Assembly: GCF_000620465.1 (NCBI RefSeq)
Contig: NZ_JIBE01000003.1
Span: forward strand, 372,001-436,000
Direction of reading: 5' to 3'
Origin: Ralstonia sp. UNC404CL21Col
GTDB taxonomy: Bacteria > Pseudomonadota > Gammaproteobacteria > Burkholderiales > Burkholderiaceae
DNA length: 64,000 nucleotides
The notes under the pieces are model-generated. The model was not told the DNA's origin and did no database searches. It was given only the letters and a program-made list of their open reading frames with translations. Each line of letters starts with the position of its first letter. The stretch's first letter is position 1. Of the stretch, positions 7,474-15,774 are shown piece after piece. The translations under genes and the position numbers were made by a program.

Positions 7474-9805
7474 AGGCGTCGTGGCGATGCGCGACGCGCG
7501 GCAGCCACAGCGTGAAGGTCGACCCCAGGCCGGGTGCGCTCTGCACGGCAATGCGGCCGCCATGCCGGTCGACCACCGTCTTCACGAATACGAGACCCAA
7601 CCCGCTGCCGGCCGGCGCATTGGCCGCGCCTTCATGCAATCGATGAAACGGCTGAAACAGCCGCGGCTGATCGGCAAGGGCGATGCCGGCCCCCTGGTCC
7701 GCCACGGCCACCGAGAACATGGCTTCGTCCTGCTCCACCGTCACCGTCACTACGGAACCGGCCGCGCTGAATTTGATCGCGTTGTTGAGCAGATTCACCA
7801 GCGCGCGCACCAGCAAGCGCGGTTCGCCCCGCACGGCCGCTTCAATGTCGGCCATCACGCGCACTTCCACCTGATGACGATTCGCCAGCGGCCAGACCTC
7901 ATCGGCGGCATCGAGCACGAGGCCCACGAGATCCACGTCCACCAGCTTGAGCGTTTGCGATTCGGCGCGCGCCAGGTCGATGAAGGCATCGGCCAGCTCC
8001 AGCGTGCGCGACGACAGCTGCTCGATGCGAGACAGCAGCACCTCGCGGTCCAACGCGCGTGACGCATCGCGCTGCAGCTCAATCAGGGCGAGGATGGCGC
8101 TCTGCGGCGAACGCATGTCGTGCGAGATGAACCGCAGCGCTTCTTCGCGATGGCGCTCGGCCTGGCGCACCGGGGTGATGTCGGCAAAGCTGACGATGAT
8201 GTCGACGGGGCGCCCCGCTTCGTCCCGCAATGCGGCGGCGTGCATCAACATCGAGCGGCCGTCGTGCGTCTGCAGCTCGACGGGTTCGAGCCCGGTGGGA
8301 TCGGTGAGCCAGCGCGCCCAGTAGTGTTCGCCAGCGGAAGGGTCGGGAAACGCCCGCGCCAGCAGCGTCGGTAGGTCGCGCAACGCGGCCGCGCGGTTCT
8401 GGCCGGGCGTCTGCGACTGACCGGCCAAGTCGGCGCTGCGGCCGTTGGCGAGGCGGATCGTGCCATCGTGCGTGCAGACGACGGTGGCATCGGGCAGGCT
8501 CTCCAGCGCATCGGCCAGGAAGCGACGCAGCCCGCGCAGCTTGTCCGTAAGAGAGGCCACGGCATCCATGTGCGCGCCCAATGTGCGGCCGGGGCGCGCC
8601 AGCGGCGCGGTCTCCGCCAGCAGGCCGGGCTCGCGCGCCAGGCGCTGCATCTCGTCGCGCAGAAAACGCAGCGCGGCTTCTTGCTGGCGCCAGCTCCACA
8701 GCGGATACAACACCAGCGGGCCAACCAACGCGGCAAAGGGCGGCAACCAACGGTTGCCGAACACCAGCGCCCCGATCGCGCTCAGCAACAAGACAGCCGC
8801 TCCCGCCAGCGCCACGGCAAGCGCCATACGCGGCGTCAGCCAACGCACGGCAAACGCGGTCATCAACAAAGGAAGCAGCGTCATCGCCCAAAACACACTG
8901 GGCGACACCGGCAGGATGGCGCTGCTGTCCAACACAGTTTGCGTGGCATTGGCCAGCACTTCCACGCCGCTCATCGTGCGCGACGGCGGTGTCGCAAAAA
9001 TATCGGACACCCCGGAGGCCGTGGCCCCGATCAGCACGAGCTTGCCGGCCAGCGCATCGGGCGCCACGTGGCCGTTGAGCACGTCCAGCGCGGGCACGTG
9101 CCGATACGTACCGGCCTGCCCCGCAAAATTCAGGCGGATATGCCCACGCCGCGTCCAGCCGCCCGCATCGGTTTCCACATCGGGCAGCGCCGGCACGGAG
9201 GCTGGCGAGCGCAACGCCTGCCGCGCAAGCTGCACGGCCAGATGGTCCAGCAGATGCGCGCTCGGCCCCTCCGCCAGATACATGCCGCGCACCACGCTGT
9301 CTGCATCGGGCGCCGCATTGATATGCGCCACGGCGGCATTGATACCCAGAAACGGATAGTGATACACGCGCCCCTGCTCCGTGCGCTCGGGCAGCGCAGG
9401 CAGGATGACATGCCCGGCTTGCCGGATGGCCTCGATCAATGCGCGATCGCCTTCAGGGTGCGCGAGATCGGGTTCGATCAGCAGAATATCGACGCCGATG
9501 GCACGCGGCCGGGCCTGCCCCACGCGCGCGATCAGATCCGCCAGGCGGCTACGCGGCCACGGCCAGCGTCCCACCGCGTCAAGGCTCTGGTCATCGATGG
9601 CAACGATGACGATGTCGTCGCGCGGCGCGTGCCCATGCAACGTGACGACCGCGTCGTACAGCGCCGCGTCAAGCCGTGCGACCACGCTCCAGCGCACAGC
9701 GCCCAACGTCAGCAGCGCAGCCAGCGCCACCAGCACACCCCACTCCACCAGCGCGCGCACCCCGAGGCTGCGCACCGCGGATTTGGTAGGTGCGGATTCA
9801 GTCAT
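7472..9805 (-). CDS. CHASE2-PAS sensor histidine kinase
   Basis: A 777-residue membrane sensor kinase. An N-terminal transmembrane segment is followed by an extracytoplasmic CHASE2 domain (about residues 35-290, with IVIVAIDDQSLDAVGRWPW), three clustered transmembrane helices (about 300-385), a PAS-like region (about 430-545), a HisKA domain with FISHDMRSP (His562), and a HATPase domain with LLNNAIKFS, DQGAGI and GSGLGL. The start at 9805 overlaps the end of the FecR gene by 8 bp; longer upstream starts would run further into that gene. It forms an operon with the LysM-FecR protein and the canonical regulator at 11461-12174, its likely partner. The stimulus is unknown. Confidence 0.93.
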   Translation of the reverse strand: MTESAPTKSAVRSLGVRALVEWGVLVALAALLTLGAVRWSVVARLDAALYDAVVTLHGHAPRDDIVIVAIDDQSLDAVGRWPWPRSRLADLIARVGQARPRAIGVDILLIEPDLAHPEGDRALIEAIRQAGHVILPALPERTEQGRVYHYPFLGINAAVAHINAAPDADSVVRGMYLAEGPSAHLLDHLAVQLARQALRSPASVPALPDVETDAGGWTRRGHIRLNFAGQAGTYRHVPALDVLNGHVAPDALAGKLVLIGATASGVSDIFATPPSRTMSGVEVLANATQTVLDSSAILPVSPSVFWAMTLLPLLMTAFAVRWLTPRMALAVALAGAAVLLLSAIGALVFGNRWLPPFAALVGPLVLYPLWSWRQQEAALRFLRDEMQRLAREPGLLAETAPLARPGRTLGAHMDAVASLTDKLRGLRRFLADALESLPDATVVCTHDGTIRLANGRSADLAGQSQTPGQNRAAALRDLPTLLARAFPDPSAGEHYWARWLTDPTGLEPVELQTHDGRSMLMHAAALRDEAGRPVDIIVSFADITPVRQAERHREEALRFISHDMRSPQSAILALIELQRDASRALDREVLLSRIEQLSSRTLELADAFIDLARAESQTLKLVDVDLVGLVLDAADEVWPLANRHQVEVRVMADIEAAVRGEPRLLVRALVNLLNNAIKFSAAGSVVTVTVEQDEAMFSVAVADQGAGIALADQPRLFQPFHRLHEGAANAPAGSGLGLVFVKTVVDRHGGRIAVQSAPGLGSTFTLWLPRVAHRHDA

Positions 9806-11477
9806 TGAGAAGGAGATTGCCGTCGCCGCTCTGCACCGGGCTGCGCGCGGAGTCGCCAACGAAGGTGCCGACGTCAATGCGCTGCGGCTTGGCGTAGACC
9901 ACCGACGCGGCATCGCCCAGGTCTACGCCGGTGCGGAGGTAATACACGCCGGAGGGCGGCCGCGGAATGGCCGCCTCGTTGCCTTCGCTGACGATGTCGA
10001 CGATGGGCTTGGCGAAGCTTGTGTCGCCCGCCAGTTGCACACGCGTGCGTGCGCCCGATGCGACAAGCTCGGGCGACAGCGCAGACCAATGGGCATGCAG
10101 CTTGCCGTCATCGCCGGCATCCACTGCGGCAGTCGGCACGGCATCGAGAGGAATGTCGAGCACGCGGAAACGCAGGGCATCGCTCCACGGGCCGGTTTTG
10201 CCGTCCGCGGCGACCGAGCGCACACGCCACCACCATGTGCCTGCCGTCAGCGGCCTGACCCAACGCACGTCTTTGCCATGCTGCTGAATGACGGGCGAGG
10301 CGAAGGTCTCGGCATCGCTCACTTCCAGGTCGTAGCTGCCCGCGTCGGACACCATCGCCCACGCGAATGCCACGTCGCCGCTGCGGTAGGTCCGGTCGCT
10401 GGCGGGCTGGATCGTGTACGGCGCTTCCGGATGGAGCCGCACCGTGAACGGCCGCGTGGCCGATTCACTCGTCAGTCCAAGGGCGTCGATGCTCTGCACG
10501 ACGAGTATGTAGTCGCCGTCCTCGTCGCCGCACAGCGTTGCCGACGGGGCCTTGCTGGATTGATAGGCGGTGAGTTCGGTCAACGCGGCGTCCCGCGCCA
10601 CGGCGGCGCGATACCCGACCGCGCCCTTGACCGGCTGCCACGTCGCGCGCAGGCACGGCGTCTGCACAAGTTGCGGAATGGCGTCGAGGCTGGGCGCCGT
10701 CGGCAGCGCGGCCCGCTTGAGGTGTCCCGCCGATGCCACCACGCCAAAGCCACCCTTGACCGCTTGCTTCTGACGACCGGCGCTTGTGGCGACCTCACCT
10801 TCCAGCACGGAACTCGTCGAACCCGCTTCGCTGGCCTGCACGCGGAAACGCGTACCGCGCACGCCCGTCACCAGCGCCGGCGTGGAAATCTCGTAGCGGC
10901 CCACGCCGCTCTTCTTGGGCGAGACGTTGGATTCCGCTTCGCCCTTCTTCACGTGCACGCGCACATCGATCAGCCCGGCACGCGCAAACGCCCGCACACG
11001 CGACAGCGCAACGTGGCTGCCCGGTGGCACCGTCACGCGTGTGCCGTCGTCAAAGGCCAGCGTCACGGCGCCTTTGTCGCCGGTGTCGATCTGTGCGTCT
11101 TCGGCAAGCTTCGTACCAGTCTGCAGGAGCTTGCCACCGGCGGTTGCATCGCGTGCGAACACGACCTGCGCCGTCGCTGGCACGACCGGAATGCGATCGA
11201 ACGGAATCCGGAGGAGCGCGCCGGGCTGAAGCCGATACGGATCGGCGACATGGTTGCGCCGCTGCAGGAGGCGCCAGCCTTCGGCACTGTCCATGTAACG
11301 TTCAGCGAGGCTGATCAACGTGTCGCCCGGCTGCACCCGATAGACGAAATCGGAACCGTCCGCGCCGGAAGGCTGGGCCATCGCCAGCTGCCAAACGCCG
11401 CCAAAAAGAACGAACGCGCCGACAAACGCGGCGCGCCCAATCAAACCACCCCAAATTGCTTCAGCTTGCTTCGCCAT
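9798..11477 (-). CDS. Exported LysM and FecR domain protein
   Basis: A 559-residue exported protein. An N-terminal hydrophobic segment (about residues 12-34, ending AMAQ) acts as signal peptide or anchor. A LysM repeat follows (about 44-92, YRVQPGDTLISLAERYM), which typically binds peptidoglycan. Next come a FecR domain (about 115-250, STPALVTGVRGTRFRV) and beta-rich repeats that look like fibronectin III folds. The start MAKQAEAIWGG at 11477 overlaps the upstream regulator by 17 bp; the open frame begins at 11537. Position between a response regulator and a CHASE2 kinase suggests it is a periplasmic sensing partner. This is not the classical FecR of iron signalling: no sigma factor or TonB receptor gene is nearby. 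Confidence 0.88.
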   Translation of the reverse strand: MAKQAEAIWGGLIGRAAFVGAFVLFGGVWQLAMAQPSGADGSDFVYRVQPGDTLISLAERYMDSAEGWRLLQRRNHVADPYRLQPGALLRIPFDRIPVVPATAQVVFARDATAGGKLLQTGTKLAEDAQIDTGDKGAVTLAFDDGTRVTVPPGSHVALSRVRAFARAGLIDVRVHVKKGEAESNVSPKKSGVGRYEISTPALVTGVRGTRFRVQASEAGSTSSVLEGEVATSAGRQKQAVKGGFGVVASAGHLKRAALPTAPSLDAIPQLVQTPCLRATWQPVKGAVGYRAAVARDAALTELTAYQSSKAPSATLCGDEDGDYILVVQSIDALGLTSESATRPFTVRLHPEAPYTIQPASDRTYRSGDVAFAWAMVSDAGSYDLEVSDAETFASPVIQQHGKDVRWVRPLTAGTWWWRVRSVAADGKTGPWSDALRFRVLDIPLDAVPTAAVDAGDDGKLHAHWSALSPELVASGARTRVQLAGDTSFAKPIVDIVSEGNEAAIPRPPSGVYYLRTGVDLGDAASVVYAKPQRIDVGTFVGDSARSPVQSGDGNLLLND

Positions 11478-12174
11478 CTTCCTGCGTGGTTTCCAGCCGA
11501 TAGCCATGCGAATACACCGAGACCAGCCGCACGCCATTCTTCTGATTGAGATCGAGTTTGAGCCGCAGCTTGGAGATATGCGTGGCCAGCGTACGCGAAT
11601 CCGGACCGATGCTGCGACCCCACACTGCCTGCTCGATCAGCTCGCGCGGCACCAGCTTGCCGACATTGCGGAACAGGTACAGCCCCAGATCGAACTCGCG
11701 CGGGGACAGCTCGACCTGCGAGCCATTCAGTGTCAGCACGCGACCGACTGGGTCCACCGCGTACGGACCGACGCGAATGCGTTCGAGCGATTCACTGGTG
11801 CGCGGCGCGGCACGACGCAGCAGCGCACCGACGCGCGCCACCAGCTCGGCGCGGCGCACCGGCTTGACGACGTAGTCGTCGGCGCCAGCGGCCAGCCCGC
11901 GCACCACGTCGTCTTCGAGCGAACGGTTGGTCAGAAACAGCACCGGCAGCGCCGGGCCGACCGTCTGCCGCACCCAGCTCACGAGCTGGATGCCGCTGAT
12001 ATCGGGCAACTGCCAGTCAAGCAGCAGCAGGTCGAACGTTCGATCCCGCAGCGCCTTGACGAAGGCATCCCCGTTACTGAAACTCTCGCATTCGTATCCC
12101 GACGAAACCAGGATTTCGCGGATCAAATCCGATTGCGCCTGGTTGTCTTCTACCGAGGCAATTCGTATCGCCAT
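11461..12174 (-). CDS. OmpR-type response regulator, canonical
   Basis: A 237-residue two-component regulator. The receiver (about 1-120) has the acidic cluster VEDN, the phosphoacceptor Asp in LLLLDWQLPD, the Thr/Ser switch in LFLTNRS and the conserved Lys in VVKPVRR. The winged-helix domain (about 135-228) includes RTLATHISKLRLKL. GGGCAG lies about 6 nt before the ATG at 12174. It is the first gene of the operon with the LysM-FecR protein and the CHASE2 kinase, which probably phosphorylates it. Targets are unknown. Confidence 0.93.
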   Translation of the reverse strand: MAIRIASVEDNQAQSDLIREILVSSGYECESFSNGDAFVKALRDRTFDLLLLDWQLPDISGIQLVSWVRQTVGPALPVLFLTNRSLEDDVVRGLAAGADDYVVKPVRRAELVARVGALLRRAAPRTSESLERIRVGPYAVDPVGRVLTLNGSQVELSPREFDLGLYLFRNVGKLVPRELIEQAVWGRSIGPDSRTLATHISKLRLKLDLNQKNGVRLVSVYSHGYRLETTQEDGEAS

Positions 12175-12760
12175 CTGGACTGCCCTTTCCCCGTGACGGG
12201 TCCGGCCCCATTGTTACCGCCGGCCGTCGCTTCATGGAATGCCGGTTCGGCCCCGTTCTCGTTGTGATCGGGTCCCAGCCGGAACATCGTAGTTGCACCA
12301 TCAGCCGCGGCCGGTACGGTCCGGACCCGCGCCCAGGCTCATATTCAGAGCCGCCGGCACAGCTTCCACACCGACTTGAGCCCAGGCCATCCTAGAAGGC
12401 TACCCCCGCGACATTGCAAACAATTGTGAAAAGCCCCGCGCCTTGGCGGCGGTTTGTGCCGTTCTATCATTTTTTGTTGCGACAGAACAGGGTGTGCCCG
12501 GCGCCGGGGGTAGTAGGTACATGCCCGCGCCTGCTGTGATCGAGCGAAGTATCCCAGGACGCCCCTCCCCGGGGCAAAGCGGCTCAAGCTTACTCCACCT
12601 GGGCCAGTCGGCTGGAACGATGCGTTAGCGGGCCTCCGAATATCCAGACTGGTGCGACACCGCTGCATGTCATATTCCTTCCGCCAAAATCCGCCGGGCG
12701 CATTAATGGGCTTACATCAGACAAAATCATCCCCAGTCAAATCAATAAATCGTTATCGCC
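12175..12760. other. Gene-free stretch upstream of the response regulator operon
   Basis: 586 bp with no convincing coding frame. The short frames present lack ribosome sites and family resemblance. It must hold the promoter of the minus-strand signalling operon and probably one for the plus-strand lipoprotein. It contains a 12-bp palindrome CCCGGCGCCGGG (12497-12508) and the folded element at 12553-12615. The last 60 bp turn AT-rich. Confidence 0.6.
12553..12615 (+). other. Predicted multi-stem RNA/DNA element
   Basis: CCCAGG (12553-12558) pairs with CCTGGG (12598-12603), enclosing two hairpins: GCCCC/GGGGC (12561-12575) and AAGC/GCTT. A further hairpin CCAG/CTGG (12604-12615) follows directly. 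Together this is a three-way-junction shape in non-coding DNA. No known riboswitch family fits well. The pairing is seen by eye, not computed. Confidence 0.35.
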
Positions 12761-13072
12761 ATGCACTGTTCTCGTTTTTTCTCGCACTTATTGATCTCTA
12801 TGTTATTGACCGCATGCAGCTTTCCCTCGCCGGCTTCAGACCTCACGCTGCAAGGCACACTCAGCCAAGTTGGAAATTTTCCATTTAACTCCCTCGCCGT
12901 GCGCACAGAGGACGGCGCGCTGTGGAAGCTTGATGTGCCGGACGAAAATGCGCTCCTCCCACTGGTCAACCAACGCGTGATTGTGTCGGGCACACCGGGC
13001 AGCGACACAACGTTTTCAGCGCTGGCAAAGCACACACTCCACGTTCGCAGCATCAAGCCAGTGAAGCGCTAA
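12761..13072 (+). CDS. Small predicted lipoprotein (103 aa)
   Basis: A 103-residue protein starting with a short signal sequence and the lipobox LTAC (Cys19), so it is probably lipid-anchored in the envelope. The mature part is a compact beta-type domain (LQGTLSQVGNFPFNSLAVRT, then RVIVSGTP). I do not recognise a family with certainty. No good ribosome site precedes the ATG. It sits alone between the signalling operon and the M30-like gene, in the most AT-rich part of the window. Confidence 0.6.
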   Translation: MHCSRFFSHLLISMLLTACSFPSPASDLTLQGTLSQVGNFPFNSLAVRTEDGALWKLDVPDENALLPLVNQRVIVSGTPGSDTTFSALAKHTLHVRSIKPVKR

Positions 13073-13415
13073 GGTGACCGCCCATCGCGCCCCTGCCCGG
13101 ACGCGGCAGCGTCCCTACTGCAAGAAATTTGCGACTGACATGATTGACCGGGCACGGAAGCCGCAGGCCCACCGCGCTAACGAACCGCACACCCCGGATC
13201 ACAACAATTTTTGTTAATTTAAAGAAATAATGACAATCACAACGATTAAATAGATTTCAAACCCTCTGATTTGCAATTATTTTCAAAAATATCGAGGCGT
13301 TATTTCCTATAGGCTCGATAAAATCCGCCCTCGCCTTATCAACAATAGGCATTCAAGGCCAGCATCCTCATTTTTTTCAAGGTGCCAACCGTGGCACCAT
13401 TTTTAGGGGCGGATT
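13073..13415. other. AT-rich gene-free stretch and leader of the M30-like gene
   Basis: 343 bp without a gene. From about 13195 to 13380 the sequence is markedly AT-rich (runs such as AATTTTTGTTAATTTAAAGAAATAA are broken up along it), unlike the GC-rich surroundings. It ends in a terminator-shaped hairpin and the ribosome site AGGGGCGG before the ATG at 13416. Likely promoter/regulatory DNA, possibly of foreign origin or bound by a nucleoid silencer. Confidence 0.6.
13381..13404 (+). terminator. Terminator-like hairpin in the leader of the M30-like gene
   Basis: Perfect 7-bp stem GGTGCCA/TGGCACC with a 4-nt loop, followed by ATTTTTAG, then 8 nt later the ribosome site and start of the M30-like gene. 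It either ends upstream transcription or acts as a 5'-UTR attenuator. Confidence 0.55.
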
Positions 13416-15098
13416 ATGCGTTTCAAGAATCGGCAACCAGCGGTTGCCCTGGGATTAGCCATCATCATGGCCGCCTGTTTGGCAGCTTGTGGTGGTGGCG
13501 GCGACAGCCCGGCGAATTCAACCATGCCTGAGGGCGCCACCGGCACCACAACGCCGGCCAAACCACAGAACGACTTCCAAAGGGCCTGCACCGACTGTGC
13601 CGCAGCAGACGATGCAACGTACTCGGGCTCGGGCGTAGGCATCTGGTCTGTAGGAAATACGGGCGCCACAGCCAAGGCAGCACAAGTCAATATCACCATG
13701 GCAGGCGGCCTCTCAGGCGAGGATGTCCGTGTCGTCTACACCAACCCGACCGACACGCCTGCGCCATTCTCCATGTTCGTCAAGGCATCCACCTTCAACG
13801 GCGCGTCTGTGCGGAGCGTGCAACCGCCCAAAGCGACGGACGGCGAGATCCGGGCGCGCATCCAAGAATTCAACCGCTCTGGCTTTGCCAAGCTCCTCGG
13901 CCCACGTGCGAGCGAATCGCAAATGGGTATTGCCGGCGTCCGGACGCAAGCATCGACCGTCTATGCGGTCAACGATCAACGTCAGTGGAACGATATGAAC
14001 GGTGTGGCCCGCACCGCCACGCTGGTCAAGCAGCAGGCCGCCGCAGACGGGAAGATGATCAACCTGTGGGTCGAACACACCGAGCTTGCGCCGGACCGAA
14101 TCACCCAAGCCATCGTCGATCGGATGCTGGACACGTATGCGCGCGCCGGGGGCGTCTACGACATGCTGACAGCCGTGGGCGGACCGCTGTGGGGCGATCA
14201 ACCTTACAGCAACCTGTTGGGCCCGAACCAGCCGATCGACCTCGTCCTGCTCAACTTCGACCAAAACGCCAAACCGTTCGGCATGGTCGGCTACTTCCAT
14301 GGGCTGAACAGTTTCCTCCAGAGCAGCGCCCCGAAGAGCAACGAATCGGTGTCGCTCTACCTCGATACGGAGACCATGTATTTGGGTGGAGGCTTTGGCT
14401 TGCAGGCATCGCTCATGACCCTGGCGCACGAAGGCATGCATATGCAGAACTTCTACCGCCGCGCTGTCCTGAAGGGATCGGAATTTGCATTCGACACCTG
14501 GCTGGAAGAGCAGTCGGCAATGATGATGGAGGATTGGGCCAGCTTCAACGTGGATGCCACCTTCAACAACGTGCGCGACATTCGCATTCCGGACTTCGTA
14601 GCGACGACTGGCTACACATGTCCGTTGACGACGTTTACCAGCGGTGGCGACGCCCCGTGCGACAGCTATGCAGTGAATGGGTCTTTTGGCGGATTCCTGA
14701 ATCGCCAGCTCGGCCTGGGCTTCTATAAAGATCTGCTTACGCGTATGGACAGCACAGACTCCAAAACCGTGCTGGACAATGCGATCAAGGCGGCACGCGC
14801 AGATTCGAGTTTCAGTGCAGAAGCAGAGCGCTTCGCTGTGACGATGGCGTCGCTGATGCCTTCTAGCGGTGGAGCTTCTCGCTACAGCTTCCCAGCGCGT
14901 GCAGAAGGTGGCTTCCAGGTACCGGCCGTCAATCTCCAACCCTTCCATGCGGTTCAGAGCCTGCCGACATCGCCCGCTACGCTGGCGCCGTATGCCGCGT
15001 TCGTGTCGCCGCGGGGCTCCGTGACGCGTACGTACGCCGACACCATCACCGTGCCGCCGGGGACAAATGCATGGGTGGTGATCCAGCCGAAGGAGTAA
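13416..15098 (+). CDS. Lipoprotein with M30 (hyicolysin)-like metallopeptidase domain
   Basis: A 560-residue predicted lipoprotein. The signal sequence ends in the lipobox LAAC (Cys25) followed by GGGG, common in Burkholderiales lipoproteins. A low-complexity Thr/Pro linker leads to a large domain with a zincin motif LAHEGMHMQNF (HExxH at 338-342) and a downstream Glu-rich helix (DTWLEEQSAMMMED) that could supply the third zinc ligand. The motif and the overall layout are like MEROPS family M30. It is probably anchored at the outer membrane or the surface, where it would cut proteins. AGGGGCGG precedes the ATG. It stands alone, behind a hairpin leader and before a strong terminator. The family call is from memory of motif and layout. 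Confidence 0.78.
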   Translation: MRFKNRQPAVALGLAIIMAACLAACGGGGDSPANSTMPEGATGTTTPAKPQNDFQRACTDCAAADDATYSGSGVGIWSVGNTGATAKAAQVNITMAGGLSGEDVRVVYTNPTDTPAPFSMFVKASTFNGASVRSVQPPKATDGEIRARIQEFNRSGFAKLLGPRASESQMGIAGVRTQASTVYAVNDQRQWNDMNGVARTATLVKQQAAADGKMINLWVEHTELAPDRITQAIVDRMLDTYARAGGVYDMLTAVGGPLWGDQPYSNLLGPNQPIDLVLLNFDQNAKPFGMVGYFHGLNSFLQSSAPKSNESVSLYLDTETMYLGGGFGLQASLMTLAHEGMHMQNFYRRAVLKGSEFAFDTWLEEQSAMMMEDWASFNVDATFNNVRDIRIPDFVATTGYTCPLTTFTSGGDAPCDSYAVNGSFGGFLNRQLGLGFYKDLLTRMDSTDSKTVLDNAIKAARADSSFSAEAERFAVTMASLMPSSGGASRYSFPARAEGGFQVPAVNLQPFHAVQSLPTSPATLAPYAAFVSPRGSVTRTYADTITVPPGTNAWVVIQPKE

Positions 15099-15116
15099 GC
15101 CACACCGCACCAAACA

Positions 15117-15146
15117 GAGCAGCCTTGCCGGGCTGCTCTTTTTTTT
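15117..15146 (+). terminator. Rho-independent terminator of the M30-like gene
   Basis: Perfect 8-bp stem GAGCAGCC/GGCTGCTC with a 6-nt loop, followed by a run of T residues, 18 bp after the stop. Confidence 0.92.
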
Positions 15147-15231
15147 GCCCAGATATCCACCACTGTCGCTTGCTGTGTGCCGGTATCGCGCCAACGCCGT
15201 AGCGATACGGCAGCCGCATACGTGGAAAAAC

Positions 15232-15260
15232 AAAAAGCCCCGAACCAGTCGGGGCTTTTT
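15232..15260 (-). terminator. Bidirectional terminator after tRNA-Cys
   Basis: Symmetric AAAAAGCCCCGA / TCGGGGCTTTTT with a 5-nt loop. It would stop tRNA-Cys transcripts on the minus strand and any readthrough from the plus strand. Confidence 0.9.
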
Positions 15261-15267
15261 TTCATTC

Positions 15268-15341
15268 TGGAGGCGGAGGCCGGAATCGAACCGGCGTACA
15301 CGGCTTTGCAGGCCGCTGCATAACCACTTTGCTACCCCGCC
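15268..15341 (-). tRNA. tRNA-Cys(GCA)
   Basis: A 74-nt cloverleaf on the minus strand with encoded CCA. The acceptor GGCGGGG pairs with CTCCGCC; the discriminator base is U, as expected for cysteine. The anticodon loop CTGCAAA gives GCA, and the T-arm contains GGTTCGATTCC. It is the last tRNA of the minus-strand cluster, directly before a terminator. Confidence 0.96.
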
Positions 15342-15401
15342 AAGGGCTCAGCACCGCATTGTAGCAATTCATGAAGAACCGCGTGTTTGCCGTGCCGATA
15401 A

Positions 15402-15425
15402 AGAAAAAGGGAAGCAAGGCTTCCC
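15402..15425 (-). terminator. Terminator between tRNA-Gly and tRNA-Cys
   Basis: Stem GGGAAGC/GCTTCCC with a 3-nt loop, followed on the minus strand by TTTTTC. It could separate the tRNA-Gly and tRNA-Cys transcripts or only attenuate. Confidence 0.65.
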
Positions 15426-15433
15426 TTCGGGAT

Positions 15434-15509
15434 TGGAGCGGGAAACGAGGCTCGAACTCGCGACCTCAACCTTGGCAAGGTTGCGCTCTACCAACTGAGC
15501 TATTCCCGC
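15434..15509 (-). tRNA. tRNA-Gly(GCC), copy 1
   Basis: A 76-nt cloverleaf with encoded CCA. The acceptor GCGGGAA is followed by the D-arm AGCTCAGTTGGTAGAGC. The anticodon loop CTTGCCAAG gives GCC, and the T-arm contains GAGTTCGAGCCTC. Identical to the copy at 15563-15638. Confidence 0.97.
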
Positions 15510-15562
15510 GTAACCGGTTATGCCGCCGCGCCATCACATCAACACGGCCACATATTTAAAAC

Positions 15563-15638
15563 TGGAGCGGGAAACGAGGCTCGAACTCGCGACCTCAACC
15601 TTGGCAAGGTTGCGCTCTACCAACTGAGCTATTCCCGC
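15563..15638 (-). tRNA. tRNA-Gly(GCC), copy 2
   Basis: Base-for-base identical to the tRNA-Gly at 15434-15509 over all 76 nt, 53 bp upstream of it on the same strand. This is a recent tandem duplication or one kept by gene conversion. It is the first tRNA of the cluster. Confidence 0.97.
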
Positions 15639-15774
15639 ATTTTTGGCTACCAGCACTGCCGTACAACCTTTGTGCTGCCAGACCGTTTGCGTCACATCAC
15701 TGCAACGCGAGAACGAGATTATGGCAAAGAAGAATCGTCCTCGTCAACACTTTTGCGCAAGAGTTTTTACAGGC

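Noticed and set aside
12480-12640. A c-di-GMP class I riboswitch, suggested by GGGGCAAAGC and the later CCAG/CTGG hairpin.
   Set aside because: The GNRA hairpin and the first conserved A-rich motif of the family are missing and the three-way junction is arranged differently.
13713-15233. A 506-residue minus-strand frame opposite the M30-like gene.
   Set aside because: It crosses the terminator at 15117 and lacks any recognisable domain, while the plus strand has a signal peptide, HExxH motif and ribosome site.
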